A stretch of 64,000 bases of DNA, taken from Cyanobium usitatum str. Tous. GTDB taxonomy: Bacteria > Cyanobacteriota > Cyanobacteriia > PCC-6307 > Cyanobiaceae. Every line of letters begins with the position of its first letter. The stretch's first letter is position 1. The stretch lies in NCBI RefSeq assembly GCF_003011885.1, contig NZ_PXXO01000008.1:1-64000 (forward strand), read 5' to 3'. The notes beneath the pieces are model-generated. The model was not told where the DNA came from and did no database searches. It saw only the letters and a program-made list of their open reading frames with translations. This document shows positions 1 to 8,217 of this stretch, one piece after another. The position numbers and the translations under genes were made by a program.

Positions 1-195
1 ACCACCCTCGACGCCCTGCCGATCGACCAAGCCATGGCCGATCGCATTGTGGAGGAGGCCAACCACGCCTTCCACCTCAACATGACCATGTTCCAGGAAC
101 TGGAAGGCAATCTGATCGCCGCCATTGGCAAGGTGTTGTTTGGCTTCCTTACCCGGCGTCAGCGTTCGGGCAGCACGGAAGTGGCGGCGGCCTGA
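1..195 (+). CDS. ho1: Heme oxygenase, C-terminal fragment (5' end outside window)
   Basis: The first 65 codons read in frame from base 1 and end in TGA. The visible C-terminus contains EANHAFHLNM and FQELEGNL followed by a short basic tail, which matches the end of biliverdin-producing heme oxygenases of cyanobacteria. The family opens heme to biliverdin IX-alpha with ferredoxin as reductant, the first step toward phycobilin chromophores. Only the last quarter of a roughly 240-residue enzyme is present, so the proximal heme histidine cannot be checked. The assignment rests on the C-terminal motif only. Confidence 0.8.
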   Translation, partial: TTLDALPIDQAMADRIVEEANHAFHLNMTMFQELEGNLIAAIGKVLFGFLTRRQRSGSTEVAAA

Positions 196-228
196 GCCAG
201 AGTTGGCGGGCCGCAGCCTCTGAGTGTC

Positions 229-1278
229 TTGCGCCCCCTTCGCTTTTTGGTGCCTGGCACCAGCGGTCGCTACCGCTGCGGTGGCCTGCTGGTGGAGCAG
301 CAGACGGCCCGGCTGCTGGCAGAACTGGTGCCAACAGAACTGGTCACCTATCGGCAGCGGGAGCCTGGACTGCCCTACCTGGTTGATCTGCTACGGGCTG
401 AACCCCTAGGCAGCTCTGCCGCCACCGACTCCCTGTGGATCGTGAGCTGGGGCTTTGATGTGCCCCGCCAGTTGCGGGCGTTGCGGGGCCGGCCGGTGGC
501 TTACCACGCTCATAGCAGCGGCTACGGCTTCCGCTTGCCACCCGGGGTGCCGGTGCTGGCAGTGAGTCGCAACACCCTGGGCTACTGGGGCCAATGGGCC
601 AGCCGCAATCCGCTGTTCCTGGTGCCCAACGCCCTGGAGGCCAGTTGGATCGCCCGCGGTGATCGCCCCCACAACTGCGGCGCTGAGCCGGCGCCGAGCG
701 GCCGCTCGATTGATGTGCTGATCCAGCGGCGCAAGACCAGCACCTACGTGCTGGAGCAGCTGGTGCCAGCCCTGCGGGCCCGCGGGCTCACCGTGCTGGT
801 GCAGGACGGCTGGGTGGAAGATCTGGTGGGGCTGTTCAACAGCGCCAAGGTGGTTGTTTACGACTCCGCAGACCACTGGCGCTGCAGTGGTGTGAGCGAA
901 GGCTTTGGTCTGCCGCCGATCGAGGCCCTGGCCTGTGGCTGCGTGCTGTTCAGCAGCCTCAACCACGCCCTGGCTGACAACCTGGACCCCGGGGGCTTGG
1001 CCCACCAGATCGGTATGGGCAGCCTGGCCGCCGACGGGGAGCGGATCGCTGCGGCGGTGGCCGATCCAGCCGCCTGGCTGCCTGCGCCACGCCGCTTGGA
1101 AGAGCTGCTTGATGAGCTCAGTGAACCGCGGCTGCGCCAGCGCTGGCGCCAGGCCCTGGACGCGATCAACATCCACATCGATCGGCTGCAGGCCGGTGAG
1201 CCGCCCCTGCGGCCCCCTTCTCTGCTCCAGCTGCGCTTGGAGCGCTGGCGGCAGAGGTTGGCCCGTCGCCTTGCCTAG
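229..1278 (+). CDS. Glycosyltransferase, GT4-like (GT-B fold)
   Basis: A 349-residue protein with a TTG start. The C-terminal half carries the GT4-type nucleotide-sugar signature SEGFGLPPIEALACGC (about residues 223-238), including the two glutamates seven residues apart that retaining GT-B enzymes use. The N-terminal half is less conserved, as expected for the acceptor domain. It most likely adds a sugar to an envelope or capsular glycan; donor and acceptor cannot be read from sequence. It sits between heme oxygenase and uvrD with only 10 bp to the latter, so co-transcription is possible but no functional link is evident. The basic C-terminus (RLERWRQRLARRLA) could favour membrane association. 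Confidence 0.75.
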   Translation: MRPLRFLVPGTSGRYRCGGLLVEQQTARLLAELVPTELVTYRQREPGLPYLVDLLRAEPLGSSAATDSLWIVSWGFDVPRQLRALRGRPVAYHAHSSGYGFRLPPGVPVLAVSRNTLGYWGQWASRNPLFLVPNALEASWIARGDRPHNCGAEPAPSGRSIDVLIQRRKTSTYVLEQLVPALRARGLTVLVQDGWVEDLVGLFNSAKVVVYDSADHWRCSGVSEGFGLPPIEALACGCVLFSSLNHALADNLDPGGLAHQIGMGSLAADGERIAAAVADPAAWLPAPRRLEELLDELSEPRLRQRWRQALDAINIHIDRLQAGEPPLRPPSLLQLRLERWRQRLARRLA

Positions 1279-1288
1279 GGTCTCAGGA

Positions 1289-3685
1289 ATGAGCGCATTT
1301 CTAGCCGGCCTCAACGACGCCCAGCGCAAGGCGGTGGACCACCACACCGGTCCGCTGCTGGTGGTGGCCGGTGCGGGTAGCGGCAAAACCCGCGCCCTCA
1401 CCCACCGCATCGCCCACCTGATCGGCCACCACGGCGCCGATCCGGCCCATCTGCTCGCCGTCACCTTCACCAACAAGGCGGCCCGCGAGATGAAGGAGCG
1501 GCTGGAGCTGCTGCTGGCCCAGAAGCTGGCCCAGAGCCAGTTTGGCCAGCCCTGGAGCACCCTGCCGGCGGTGGAGCAGCGCCAGCTGCGCTCGCGCATT
1601 TACCGCGAGGTGATCAAGGAGCTGTGGATCGGCACCTTCCATGCCCTGTTTGCCCGGCTGCTGCGCTTCGACATCGACAAGTTCAAGGATCCCGAAGGGC
1701 TCAGCTGGACGCGCCAGTTCTCGATCTACGACGAGAACGATGTTCAGAGCTTGATTAAGGAGATCGTCACCCAGGAGCTGCAGCTAGATCCCAAGCGCTT
1801 TGAGCCCAAGAAGGTGCGCTGGGCGATCAGCAACGCTAAGAACCAGGGCTGGATGCCCGAGCAGTTGGAAGCCGATGCCGGCGGCCAGCGGGGCAAGTTG
1901 ATGGCGGAGACCTACCGGCGCTACCGGCGCGCCCTGGCTGCCAACAACGCCCTCGATTTCGACGACCTGCTGCTGCTGCCGGTGCAGCTGCTGCGCCAGA
2001 ACGAGCAGATCCGCAACTACTGGCACCGGCGCTTTCGTCATGTGCTGGTGGATGAATACCAGGACACCAACCGCACCCAGTACGACCTAATCAAGCTGCT
2101 GGTGACCAACGGTCGCGAACCCTCCGACTACGACGACTGGGATGGGCGCTCGGTGTTTGTGGTGGGTGACGCGGACCAGAGCATCTACAGCTTCCGCGCC
2201 GCCGATTTCACGATCCTGATGGGCTTTCAGGATGACTTCGGTGACGGGGCCGCCAGTGAGACCACCGCCACGATGGTGAAGCTGGAGGAGAATTACCGCT
2301 CCACCGCCACGATTCTGGAGGCGGCTAATGCCCTGATCGCCCACAATTCCGAGCGGATCGACAAGGTGCTGCGGCCCACCCGAGGTGAGGGTGAATTGAT
2401 CTCTCTCACCCGCTGCGATGACGAGATCGCCGAGGCCGAGGCTGTGGTGCACCGCATGCGCATGCTTGAAGCCGCCCACCCCGATCTCAGCTGGGGCGAT
2501 ATGGCGGTGTTGTATCGCACCAATGCCCAGTCGCGGGCGATGGAGGAGTCGCTGGTGCGCTGGGGCATCCCCTACATCGTGGTGGGGGGGCTGCGCTTCT
2601 ACGACCGGCGCGAGATCAAGGATGTGCTCGCCTACCTCAAGCTGCTGGTCAACCCCGCTGACACCGTCAGCCTGTTGCGGGTGCTCAATACCCCCAAGCG
2701 CGGCATCGGTAAAACCACGATCGAGCGACTCACCGACGCCTCAAACCAGCTCGGCATTCCCCTCTGGGAAGTGGTTCGTGATGCAGAAGCAGTGCGTTCT
2801 TTGGGCGGCCGCTCGGCCAAGGGGTTGCTGCAGTTTTGCGAGTTGATCAACGGCCTCCAGGCCTGTGCTCAAGACATCGCCCCTTCTGAATTGGTGCAGC
2901 GGGTGATGGAGCAGAGCGGCTACGTGGCTGAGTTGATCACCGAAGGCACCGATGAAGCCGAAGACCGGCGCCGCAACCTCAATGAGCTGGTGAATGCTGC
3001 CTTGCAATACCAGGAGGAAAACGAGGAGGGTTCCCTGGAGGATTTCCTGGCTTCGGCGGCTCTGGCTAGCGACGCTGACAGTAAGGACACCGAGCAGGAC
3101 CGCGTCACCCTGATGACCCTGCATGCCAGTAAGGGCTTGGAATTTCCGGTGGTGTATCTGGTGGGAATGGAGCAGGGTCTCTTCCCCAGCTATCGCTCCT
3201 TGGAAGACCCCTCGGCTCTCGAGGAGGAGCGCCGCCTCTGCTATGTGGGCCTCACCCGGGCCAAAGAGCGGCTGTTTCTATCTCATGCCAGTGAGCGGCG
3301 GCTTTGGGGTGGTATGCGCGAGCCGGCGGTGCCCTCGGTGTTTCTTTCGGAGCTGCCCAGCGCCCTGATCCAGGGGGACATTCCCCACAGCGGTGGAGCT
3401 TCCATTCGCCGTGAGCAGCGCCTGGATCGGCTCACCCGCGTGGATCGCGAGGATTCACGCCAGGTAGCTGGCGGCGGTGCGGCCGGTGCTCCCGCCAATG
3501 CGGTGCGGCGCCGGGCGGCCACCAAAACCTGGGCGGTGGGGGATCGGCTGCGCCACAGCAGCTTTGGCGAAGGTCAGGTGACCCACTTGTTTGGCAGTGG
3601 TGAGAAGGTGTCGATTGCTGTGAAATTTCAGGGGATGGGGCCCAAAATCCTTGACCCGCGCCTGGCGCCGATCGAGCCCGTCTAG
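1289..3685 (+). CDS. uvrD: ATP-dependent 3'-5' DNA helicase, UvrD/PcrA family
   Basis: A superfamily 1A helicase of 798 residues, the normal size for PcrA/UvrD. Visible motifs are Walker A GAGSGKT (about residues 29-35), the Walker B region DEYQDTN (about 255), GDADQSIY, and the C-terminal motif VGLTRAKERLF (about 653). The last 50 residues (FGEGQVTHLFGSGEKVSIAVKF region) resemble the small beta-barrel of PcrA that contacts RNA polymerase. Roles in the family are nucleotide excision repair, mismatch repair and clearing of transcription complexes. The ATG at 1289 was chosen because NDAQRKAVDH, the Q-motif, follows directly; an in-frame extension upstream only reads through the preceding glycosyltransferase gene in another frame. 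The next gene starts on the base after its stop. Confidence 0.95.
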   Translation: MSAFLAGLNDAQRKAVDHHTGPLLVVAGAGSGKTRALTHRIAHLIGHHGADPAHLLAVTFTNKAAREMKERLELLLAQKLAQSQFGQPWSTLPAVEQRQLRSRIYREVIKELWIGTFHALFARLLRFDIDKFKDPEGLSWTRQFSIYDENDVQSLIKEIVTQELQLDPKRFEPKKVRWAISNAKNQGWMPEQLEADAGGQRGKLMAETYRRYRRALAANNALDFDDLLLLPVQLLRQNEQIRNYWHRRFRHVLVDEYQDTNRTQYDLIKLLVTNGREPSDYDDWDGRSVFVVGDADQSIYSFRAADFTILMGFQDDFGDGAASETTATMVKLEENYRSTATILEAANALIAHNSERIDKVLRPTRGEGELISLTRCDDEIAEAEAVVHRMRMLEAAHPDLSWGDMAVLYRTNAQSRAMEESLVRWGIPYIVVGGLRFYDRREIKDVLAYLKLLVNPADTVSLLRVLNTPKRGIGKTTIERLTDASNQLGIPLWEVVRDAEAVRSLGGRSAKGLLQFCELINGLQACAQDIAPSELVQRVMEQSGYVAELITEGTDEAEDRRRNLNELVNAALQYQEENEEGSLEDFLASAALASDADSKDTEQDRVTLMTLHASKGLEFPVVYLVGMEQGLFPSYRSLEDPSALEEERRLCYVGLTRAKERLFLSHASERRLWGGMREPAVPSVFLSELPSALIQGDIPHSGGASIRREQRLDRLTRVDREDSRQVAGGGAAGAPANAVRRRAATKTWAVGDRLRHSSFGEGQVTHLFGSGEKVSIAVKFQGMGPKILDPRLAPIEPV

Positions 3686-4915
3686 GTGGAAATCCCTGGC
3701 ATTCCAGCGCCCCTGCTGACAGCCCTGAGCCGGTCAGGGGTTGGGCCGGTGGCATTGGTCGGTGGAGGGGTGCGGGATTTATTGCTGCACCGGGTGCATA
3801 ACGATCCCTGGCGGGGTCTGCCCGATCTGGACCTCGTGGTGCAGGGCCGGGCTTCAGAGCTGGTTAAGGAGTTGGTTGACGCCTTGGCTGGCCAGCTGGG
3901 TGAGGCTGTGGTGCAGCGCTGCCAGGAGCACGGCGCTTACGGCACCGTTGAGCTCGAACTCAACTTGGACGGCCAGCAGGTGCTGCTGGATGTGGCCACC
4001 GCCCGCTGCGAGACCTACCCGGTGCCAGCCGAAAATCCTCAGGTGAGCTTCGGCTCTCTGGCCGATGACCTGGCCAGGCGTGATTTCAGCGTCAACGCCA
4101 TGGCCTTGGATCTGGTCAGCGGCACCCTGCTCGATCCCCATGGAGGCCAGGCCGATCTGGAGCTGCGCCAGCTGCGCTTTTTGCATCACGGCAGCGTTCG
4201 CGACGATCCCACCCGGCTGGTGCGCGGCGCCCGCTATGCGGCGCGGCTGGGGCTGGAGCTTGACGGAGCTAGCGCCGATCAGGCCGCAGCTACCCTGGCG
4301 CAGTGGCCTTGGCCTTGGCGCCAGGGTGATGCGCCAGCTCAAGCACCGTCAGCCCTGGGCACGCGCCTGCGGATGGAGCTGGAGTTGCTTCTGGAGCGCG
4401 AGCCCTGGCTGGCAGCTCTGGGGGCACTGCAGCGCTGGGGCGCTCTGGCGCTGCTTGATCCGGAGCTGCAGGCGGATACGCAGTGGCCGCGGCGGCTGCG
4501 CTGGGCTGCTCGGCTGGGGTTGCCGCTGCTGGTGGCCCTGGTGGCGGGAGCGCGCCAACCCCTCGCCCTGGCGGAGCGGCTGCAGTTGCCCCACCGCCAG
4601 CACCGCCTGCTAGCGCAATGGTTGGAGTTGCGGCGCCGGCTGGTGGCGCAGCAGCTGGAGGGCTCTCTGGCGCTGCCCGAGCACTGGTGCGCCCTGCTGG
4701 AGGCTTCTGGCTGCAGTCCAGAAGCGGTGGCCCTGGCCCTGGCCTGTGGCAGTGGCCCGCGCCGGCCCCTGCTGCGCTGGCTGCTGCGCTGGCGCCAGGT
4801 CAAGGCCGAGCTCAGCGCCGCTGATCTGCTGGCAGCTGGCATGCGGCAAGGCCCCGAGTTGGGCCAGAGGCTGAGGGAGCTGCGGGCCGAGCGGCTGCGC
4901 TTGGAGCGGATCTGA
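3686..4915 (+). CDS. cca: CCA-adding tRNA nucleotidyltransferase
   Basis: A 409-residue class II nucleotidyltransferase beginning with GTG immediately after the uvrD stop. The head domain shows GGGVRDLL (about 27-34) and the metal-binding pair DLDLVV (about 49-54), followed by RRDFSVNAMALD and the DDPTRLVRGARYAARLGLEL block typical of CCA-adding and poly(A) polymerases. It restores the 3' CCA of tRNAs in the cytoplasm. The only tRNA in the window (48319-48391) does not encode CCA, so this enzyme would be required for its maturation. The C-terminal half is leucine- and arginine-rich and poorly conserved, as usual for the body and tail. Some cyanobacteria divide CCA and A addition; that cannot be excluded here. 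Confidence 0.9.
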   Translation: MEIPGIPAPLLTALSRSGVGPVALVGGGVRDLLLHRVHNDPWRGLPDLDLVVQGRASELVKELVDALAGQLGEAVVQRCQEHGAYGTVELELNLDGQQVLLDVATARCETYPVPAENPQVSFGSLADDLARRDFSVNAMALDLVSGTLLDPHGGQADLELRQLRFLHHGSVRDDPTRLVRGARYAARLGLELDGASADQAAATLAQWPWPWRQGDAPAQAPSALGTRLRMELELLLEREPWLAALGALQRWGALALLDPELQADTQWPRRLRWAARLGLPLLVALVAGARQPLALAERLQLPHRQHRLLAQWLELRRRLVAQQLEGSLALPEHWCALLEASGCSPEAVALALACGSGPRRPLLRWLLRWRQVKAELSAADLLAAGMRQGPELGQRLRELRAERLRLERI

Positions 4916-4945
4916 GTGCCGCAGACCCCTCGTTAGCGTGGGCGG

Positions 4946-5752
4946 ATGACTGATCAGATGTCTGCTCCCCGAGTGGTGGTGGCCGTACCGGCCCGGCTGG
5001 AATCGGCGCGGCTCCCAGGCAAGCTGCTCGCCGATATTGCCGGCAAGCCCGTGCTCCAGCATGTGTTGGAGCGCTGCCGGCAGGCCCAGGGTCTGGCGGC
5101 CGTGGTGGTGTGCACAGACAGCGACCAGGTGCGCTCTTTTGCCGAAGGCTGGGGCTTTCCGGTGCTGATGACCTCGCCCCATTGCAGCTCGGGCAGTGAA
5201 CGCCTGGCCAGCGTGGTGGCGGAGCTGGTGGCTGCTGCGGGGGGCGGGGCCTCTGATTTTGATGAAACCCTGGTGATCAACGTGCAGGGCGACCAGCCGC
5301 TGCTGGATCCGGCGATCATCGAGGCGATGGCGGCTCAGTTTGCCCAGCTGCAGCGGCCGCCGGTGCTCACGCCCGTCTATCCCCTTACCGCTGACAAGTT
5401 GCACGATCCCAATGTGGTGAAGGTGCTGCGGGCCCGCGACGGTCGCGCCATTACCTTCTCCCGCAGTGCCCTGCCCCATTTGCGCGGGGTGCCTCCCGAG
5501 CAGTGGGCTCAGCACAGCACCTATTGGGGCCATGTGGGCCTCTACGGCTATCGGGCCGACGTGTTGGCTGGCTGGGCGGCGCTGCCCCATTCCCTGCTCG
5601 AAGACCTGGAGAAGTTGGAGCAGTTGCGGCTTATCGACGCCGGCATTCCCCTGCTCACCTACGAGGTGGCGCATGACTGCCTCTCGGTGGATACCCCGGA
5701 GCAGCTGGAGCAGGCCCGGACCATTGCTCGCGCTGAGTTGGCCGGCGCCTAG
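4946..5752 (+). CDS. kdsB: 3-deoxy-manno-octulosonate cytidylyltransferase (CMP-KDO synthetase)
   Basis: Activates KDO with CTP to CMP-KDO for lipopolysaccharide assembly. The 268-residue protein starts with the family signature PARLESARLPGKLLADIAGKP (about residues 14-34) and contains the substrate-loop region DQPLLDP and the later SVDTPEQLEQA. The length is normal (about 250). It faces the kdsC-kdsA-kdsD operon: its TAG stop and the kdsC stop share four bases (CTAG, 5749-5752), so all four CMP-KDO genes lie together but on two strands. A GTG/ATG choice is not an issue; the ATG at 4946 directly precedes the conserved N-terminus by 13 codons. Confidence 0.93.
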   Translation: MTDQMSAPRVVVAVPARLESARLPGKLLADIAGKPVLQHVLERCRQAQGLAAVVVCTDSDQVRSFAEGWGFPVLMTSPHCSSGSERLASVVAELVAAAGGGASDFDETLVINVQGDQPLLDPAIIEAMAAQFAQLQRPPVLTPVYPLTADKLHDPNVVKVLRARDGRAITFSRSALPHLRGVPPEQWAQHSTYWGHVGLYGYRADVLAGWAALPHSLLEDLEKLEQLRLIDAGIPLLTYEVAHDCLSVDTPEQLEQARTIARAELAGA

Positions 5753-6309
5753 GCGTTGCCTTCTCGCCAGCCCTCGCGGTTGAGGCTTTGCAACAGCCCC
5801 CGCTGCTGCAGCAGGGCTTCAGCTAGTTCACGCACGGCCCCATCCCCCCCCCGGCGGTGCAGCACCCAGTCGGCCTGGCGGCGCAGGCCCCGGGCGCCGT
5901 CGGCGGGGCAGATCAGCAGACCAGTAGCCGGGCGCACTGTTAGGTCGTTGAGGTCGTCGCCGATGAAGGCGGTTTGCTGGCGCTCCAGCTGCAGGTGGGC
6001 CTGGAGCTGGCTTAGGGCGCTGAGCTTGTCGCCGACGCCCACCAGACAGTGATTGACGTGCAGATGTCGGGCCCGCTGCTCGATGGCGCCGCTGCGCCCG
6101 CCGCTGAGAAAGGCCACCTCAATGCCTGCTCGCTGCAGCATCCGGATCGCCAGGCCGTCGCGCACGTCGAAGCGCTTCACCACCTGGCCCTGCTCGTCGT
6201 AGTGCAAGCCGCCATCGGTGAGCACACCGTCAACGTCACAAACCAGCAGTTCGATCGCCGCAAGATCCCGGCGCCGCAGCAGGGTTCGTTGCAGCAGCTG
6301 GCGGATCAC
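5749..6309 (-). CDS. kdsC: 3-deoxy-manno-octulosonate-8-phosphatase
   Basis: HAD-superfamily phosphatase that converts KDO-8-phosphate to KDO. The 186-residue protein has the HAD motif [10 protein letters not shown] (about 23-31), the [12 protein letters not shown] motif II region, and GDDLNDL (motif IV). I start it at a GTG (6309-6307) that overlaps the kdsA stop as GTGA. This gives the normal KdsC length and an N-terminus only about 20 residues before motif I. The open frame continues 128 codons further upstream inside kdsA, but that extension looks like a low-complexity, arginine/proline-rich shadow. Coupled translation with kdsA and kdsD is implied by the four-base overlaps. Confidence 0.9.
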   Translation of the reverse strand: MIRQLLQRTLLRRRDLAAIELLVCDVDGVLTDGGLHYDEQGQVVKRFDVRDGLAIRMLQRAGIEVAFLSGGRSGAIEQRARHLHVNHCLVGVGDKLSALSQLQAHLQLERQQTAFIGDDLNDLTVRPATGLLICPADGARGLRRQADWVLHRRGGDGAVRELAEALLQQRGLLQSLNREGWREGNA

Positions 6310-7136
6310 AGGCTGCTTGGGGCCACACCCGCTGCCACTACTTGACGCAGGGCCAGCAGCTGGCTGAGCAGGGCCTCGAGCCGGTGCAGCGGCACCATGT
6401 TTGGCCCGTCGCTGAGGGCGTTGTCGGGGTCTGGATGGGTCTCCATGAACAAACCGTCCACCCCCACGGCGACTGCAGCTCTGGCAAGCGGTGCCACAAA
6501 CTCCCGCTGCCCGCCGGTGCTGGTGCCACGGCCGCCGGGCTGCTGCACGGCGTGGGTGGCATCGAAGATCACCGGGCAACCCAGGGCTTGGAGCTGGGGG
6601 AAGCTGCGGTAGTCGACCACAAGGGTGTTGTAGCCAAAACTGGTGCCTCGCTCGGTGAGCCATAGGCGGCCGCTGGCGGGATCTAGCCCGCATTCCTGCA
6701 TCTTGTTCACCACCTGGGCCATGTCCCAGGGCGCCAGAAACTGCCCCTTTTTGACGTTCACCACCTTGCTGGTGCCGGCCACGGCCTTGGCGGCGGCTTC
6801 GAGCAGGTCGGTCTGACGGCAGAGAAAGGCGGGGATCTGCAGCACATCCACGGCCTGGGCCGCTGCCGCCGCCTGACAGCTCTCGTGGATGTCGGTGAGC
6901 ACGGGCACCCCGAAGCTCTGGCCCACCTCCTGCAGGATCTTCAGCCCCTCATCGGGGCCCGGGCCGCGAAACGACTTGCCGGAGCTGCGGTTGGCTTTGT
7001 CGAAGCTGGCTTTGAAGATGTAGCGGATGCCGACTCGAGCGCAGATCGTGCTCACCTGCTCGGCGATCTGAAGCACCAAATCGCGGCTTTCGATTACACA
7101 GGGCCCGGCGATCAAGGTGAAGGGAATGGCCGTCAT
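6306..7136 (-). CDS. kdsA: KDO-8-phosphate synthase
   Basis: Condenses phosphoenolpyruvate with arabinose-5-phosphate. The 276-residue sequence has the DAHP/KDO synthase signatures IAGPCVIES (about 9-17), [11 protein letters not shown] (about 43-53) and [15 protein letters not shown] (about 97-111), and ends normally. The cysteine in IAGPCVIE matches the position that binds metal in the metal-dependent KdsA class (a family inference). The ATG at 7136 overlaps the stop of kdsD (ATGA), and its own stop overlaps the kdsC start (GTGA). This indicates a tightly coupled kdsD-kdsA-kdsC operon. Confidence 0.95.
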   Translation of the reverse strand: MTAIPFTLIAGPCVIESRDLVLQIAEQVSTICARVGIRYIFKASFDKANRSSGKSFRGPGPDEGLKILQEVGQSFGVPVLTDIHESCQAAAAAQAVDVLQIPAFLCRQTDLLEAAAKAVAGTSKVVNVKKGQFLAPWDMAQVVNKMQECGLDPASGRLWLTERGTSFGYNTLVVDYRSFPQLQALGCPVIFDATHAVQQPGGRGTSTGGQREFVAPLARAAVAVGVDGLFMETHPDPDNALSDGPNMVPLHRLEALLSQLLALRQVVAAGVAPSSL

Positions 7137-8164
7137 GGGCGCTCCGCGGCGGTACTGGTGGTAAACCCAGCCTGCACCAGATCGTGCAGCCGTAGCAGGC
7201 CGAGCAACAGGCGAGGCTGGGCGGGATCCACAACTGGCAGCACTGAAATTGCCTGGTGGGGGTTGCGTTCCATCACTTTTAGAGCTTCTACAGCGAGCAC
7301 CTCTGGCGTCACCGTGATCGGGTTAGCAGTGGCCATGGAGCCGGCGCGGAGGTCAGCCCACTCCTCGGGGGCATGATGCTGCAAGCTGCGGCGCAGGTCG
7401 CCGTCTGTGATCAGCCCGGCCATCAGTTCGGGGTTTGCGCCGGCCCGCACCCAGGCGGCCCCAAGACTGCCCTTGCCGTTGCTGCCTTCGGTGAGCCGGC
7501 CGATCACCTCGGCCAGGGGCGCCTCGGGAGAGAGCCCCTCCAGCGCTGTTGCCGGCACCATCAGATCGGCCACGGTGAGGGTGAGCTGGCGGCCTAGGGA
7601 GCCGGCTGGATGGTTGATGGCGAAGTCTTCGGGCGAGATGCCTGCCCGCTCCATCCACACTGCCGCCAGGGCGTCGCCAATCGCCATAGCTACCGCCGTG
7701 CTGGCCGTGGGAGCCAGGTTTAGCGGGCAAACCTCCCGATCTACCGAGCCATCCAGCACTACATCGCAGCCAGTAGCCAGGCTGGATGCCAGGCGGCCCA
7801 CCAGGGCGATCCGGGCCGTGCCGCGGCGGCGCAGGTGGGGCAGGATCGCCAGCAACTCCTCTGTTTCACCGCTGTTCGAGAGCAGCAGGGCGACGTCGTC
7901 GGCCGCCACGATGCCGAGATCGCCGTGCAGGGCATCGACCGGATTGAGAAATACGGCCGTAAGGCCGATTGAAGAAAAGGTGGCAGCGATCTTGCGGGCA
8001 ACAATGCCGCTCTTGCCCACGCCGGTAAGCACAAGCTTGGCCCGGCGTTGGCGGCACCCCTCCAGCAGTTCCAGAGCGGCCTCCACCTGGCTGCTGCTGA
8101 GGCGCTGGGCAGCAGCTGCTATGGCAGCAGCCTCTTCCTCCAGGCAGCGGGTGAGGGCAGACAA
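7133..8164 (-). CDS. kdsD: Arabinose-5-phosphate isomerase, KpsF/GutQ type
   Basis: Interconverts ribulose-5-phosphate and arabinose-5-phosphate, the entry to KDO synthesis. The N-terminal SIS domain contains [17 protein letters not shown] (about 46-62), [11 protein letters not shown] (about 76-86) and SNSGETEE (about 95-102). Two CBS repeats follow in the C-terminal 140 residues. The length (343) fits the SIS-CBS-CBS family. The start is TTG at 8164, with no better in-frame ATG before the conserved region. First gene of the kdsD-kdsA-kdsC operon. Confidence 0.92.
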   Translation of the reverse strand: MSALTRCLEEEAAAIAAAAQRLSSSQVEAALELLEGCRQRRAKLVLTGVGKSGIVARKIAATFSSIGLTAVFLNPVDALHGDLGIVAADDVALLLSNSGETEELLAILPHLRRRGTARIALVGRLASSLATGCDVVLDGSVDREVCPLNLAPTASTAVAMAIGDALAAVWMERAGISPEDFAINHPAGSLGRQLTLTVADLMVPATALEGLSPEAPLAEVIGRLTEGSNGKGSLGAAWVRAGANPELMAGLITDGDLRRSLQHHAPEEWADLRAGSMATANPITVTPEVLAVEALKVMERNPHQAISVLPVVDPAQPRLLLGLLRLHDLVQAGFTTSTAAERP

Positions 8165-8217
8165 GATGCCGGTCTCGCAGATTCCCCATTCTCGCTGGCG
8201 GTTCGGCGCGTCGTCGT

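Noticed and set aside
406-1599. A 397-codon minus-strand frame opposite the glycosyltransferase and uvrD start
   Set aside because: Low-complexity, no motif, and fully covered by well-supported genes on the other strand.
6310-6693. N-terminal extension of kdsC by 128 codons
   Set aside because: The extension lies entirely within kdsA, is arginine/proline-rich, and KdsC proteins are normally about 180 residues; the GTGA overlap start is better.
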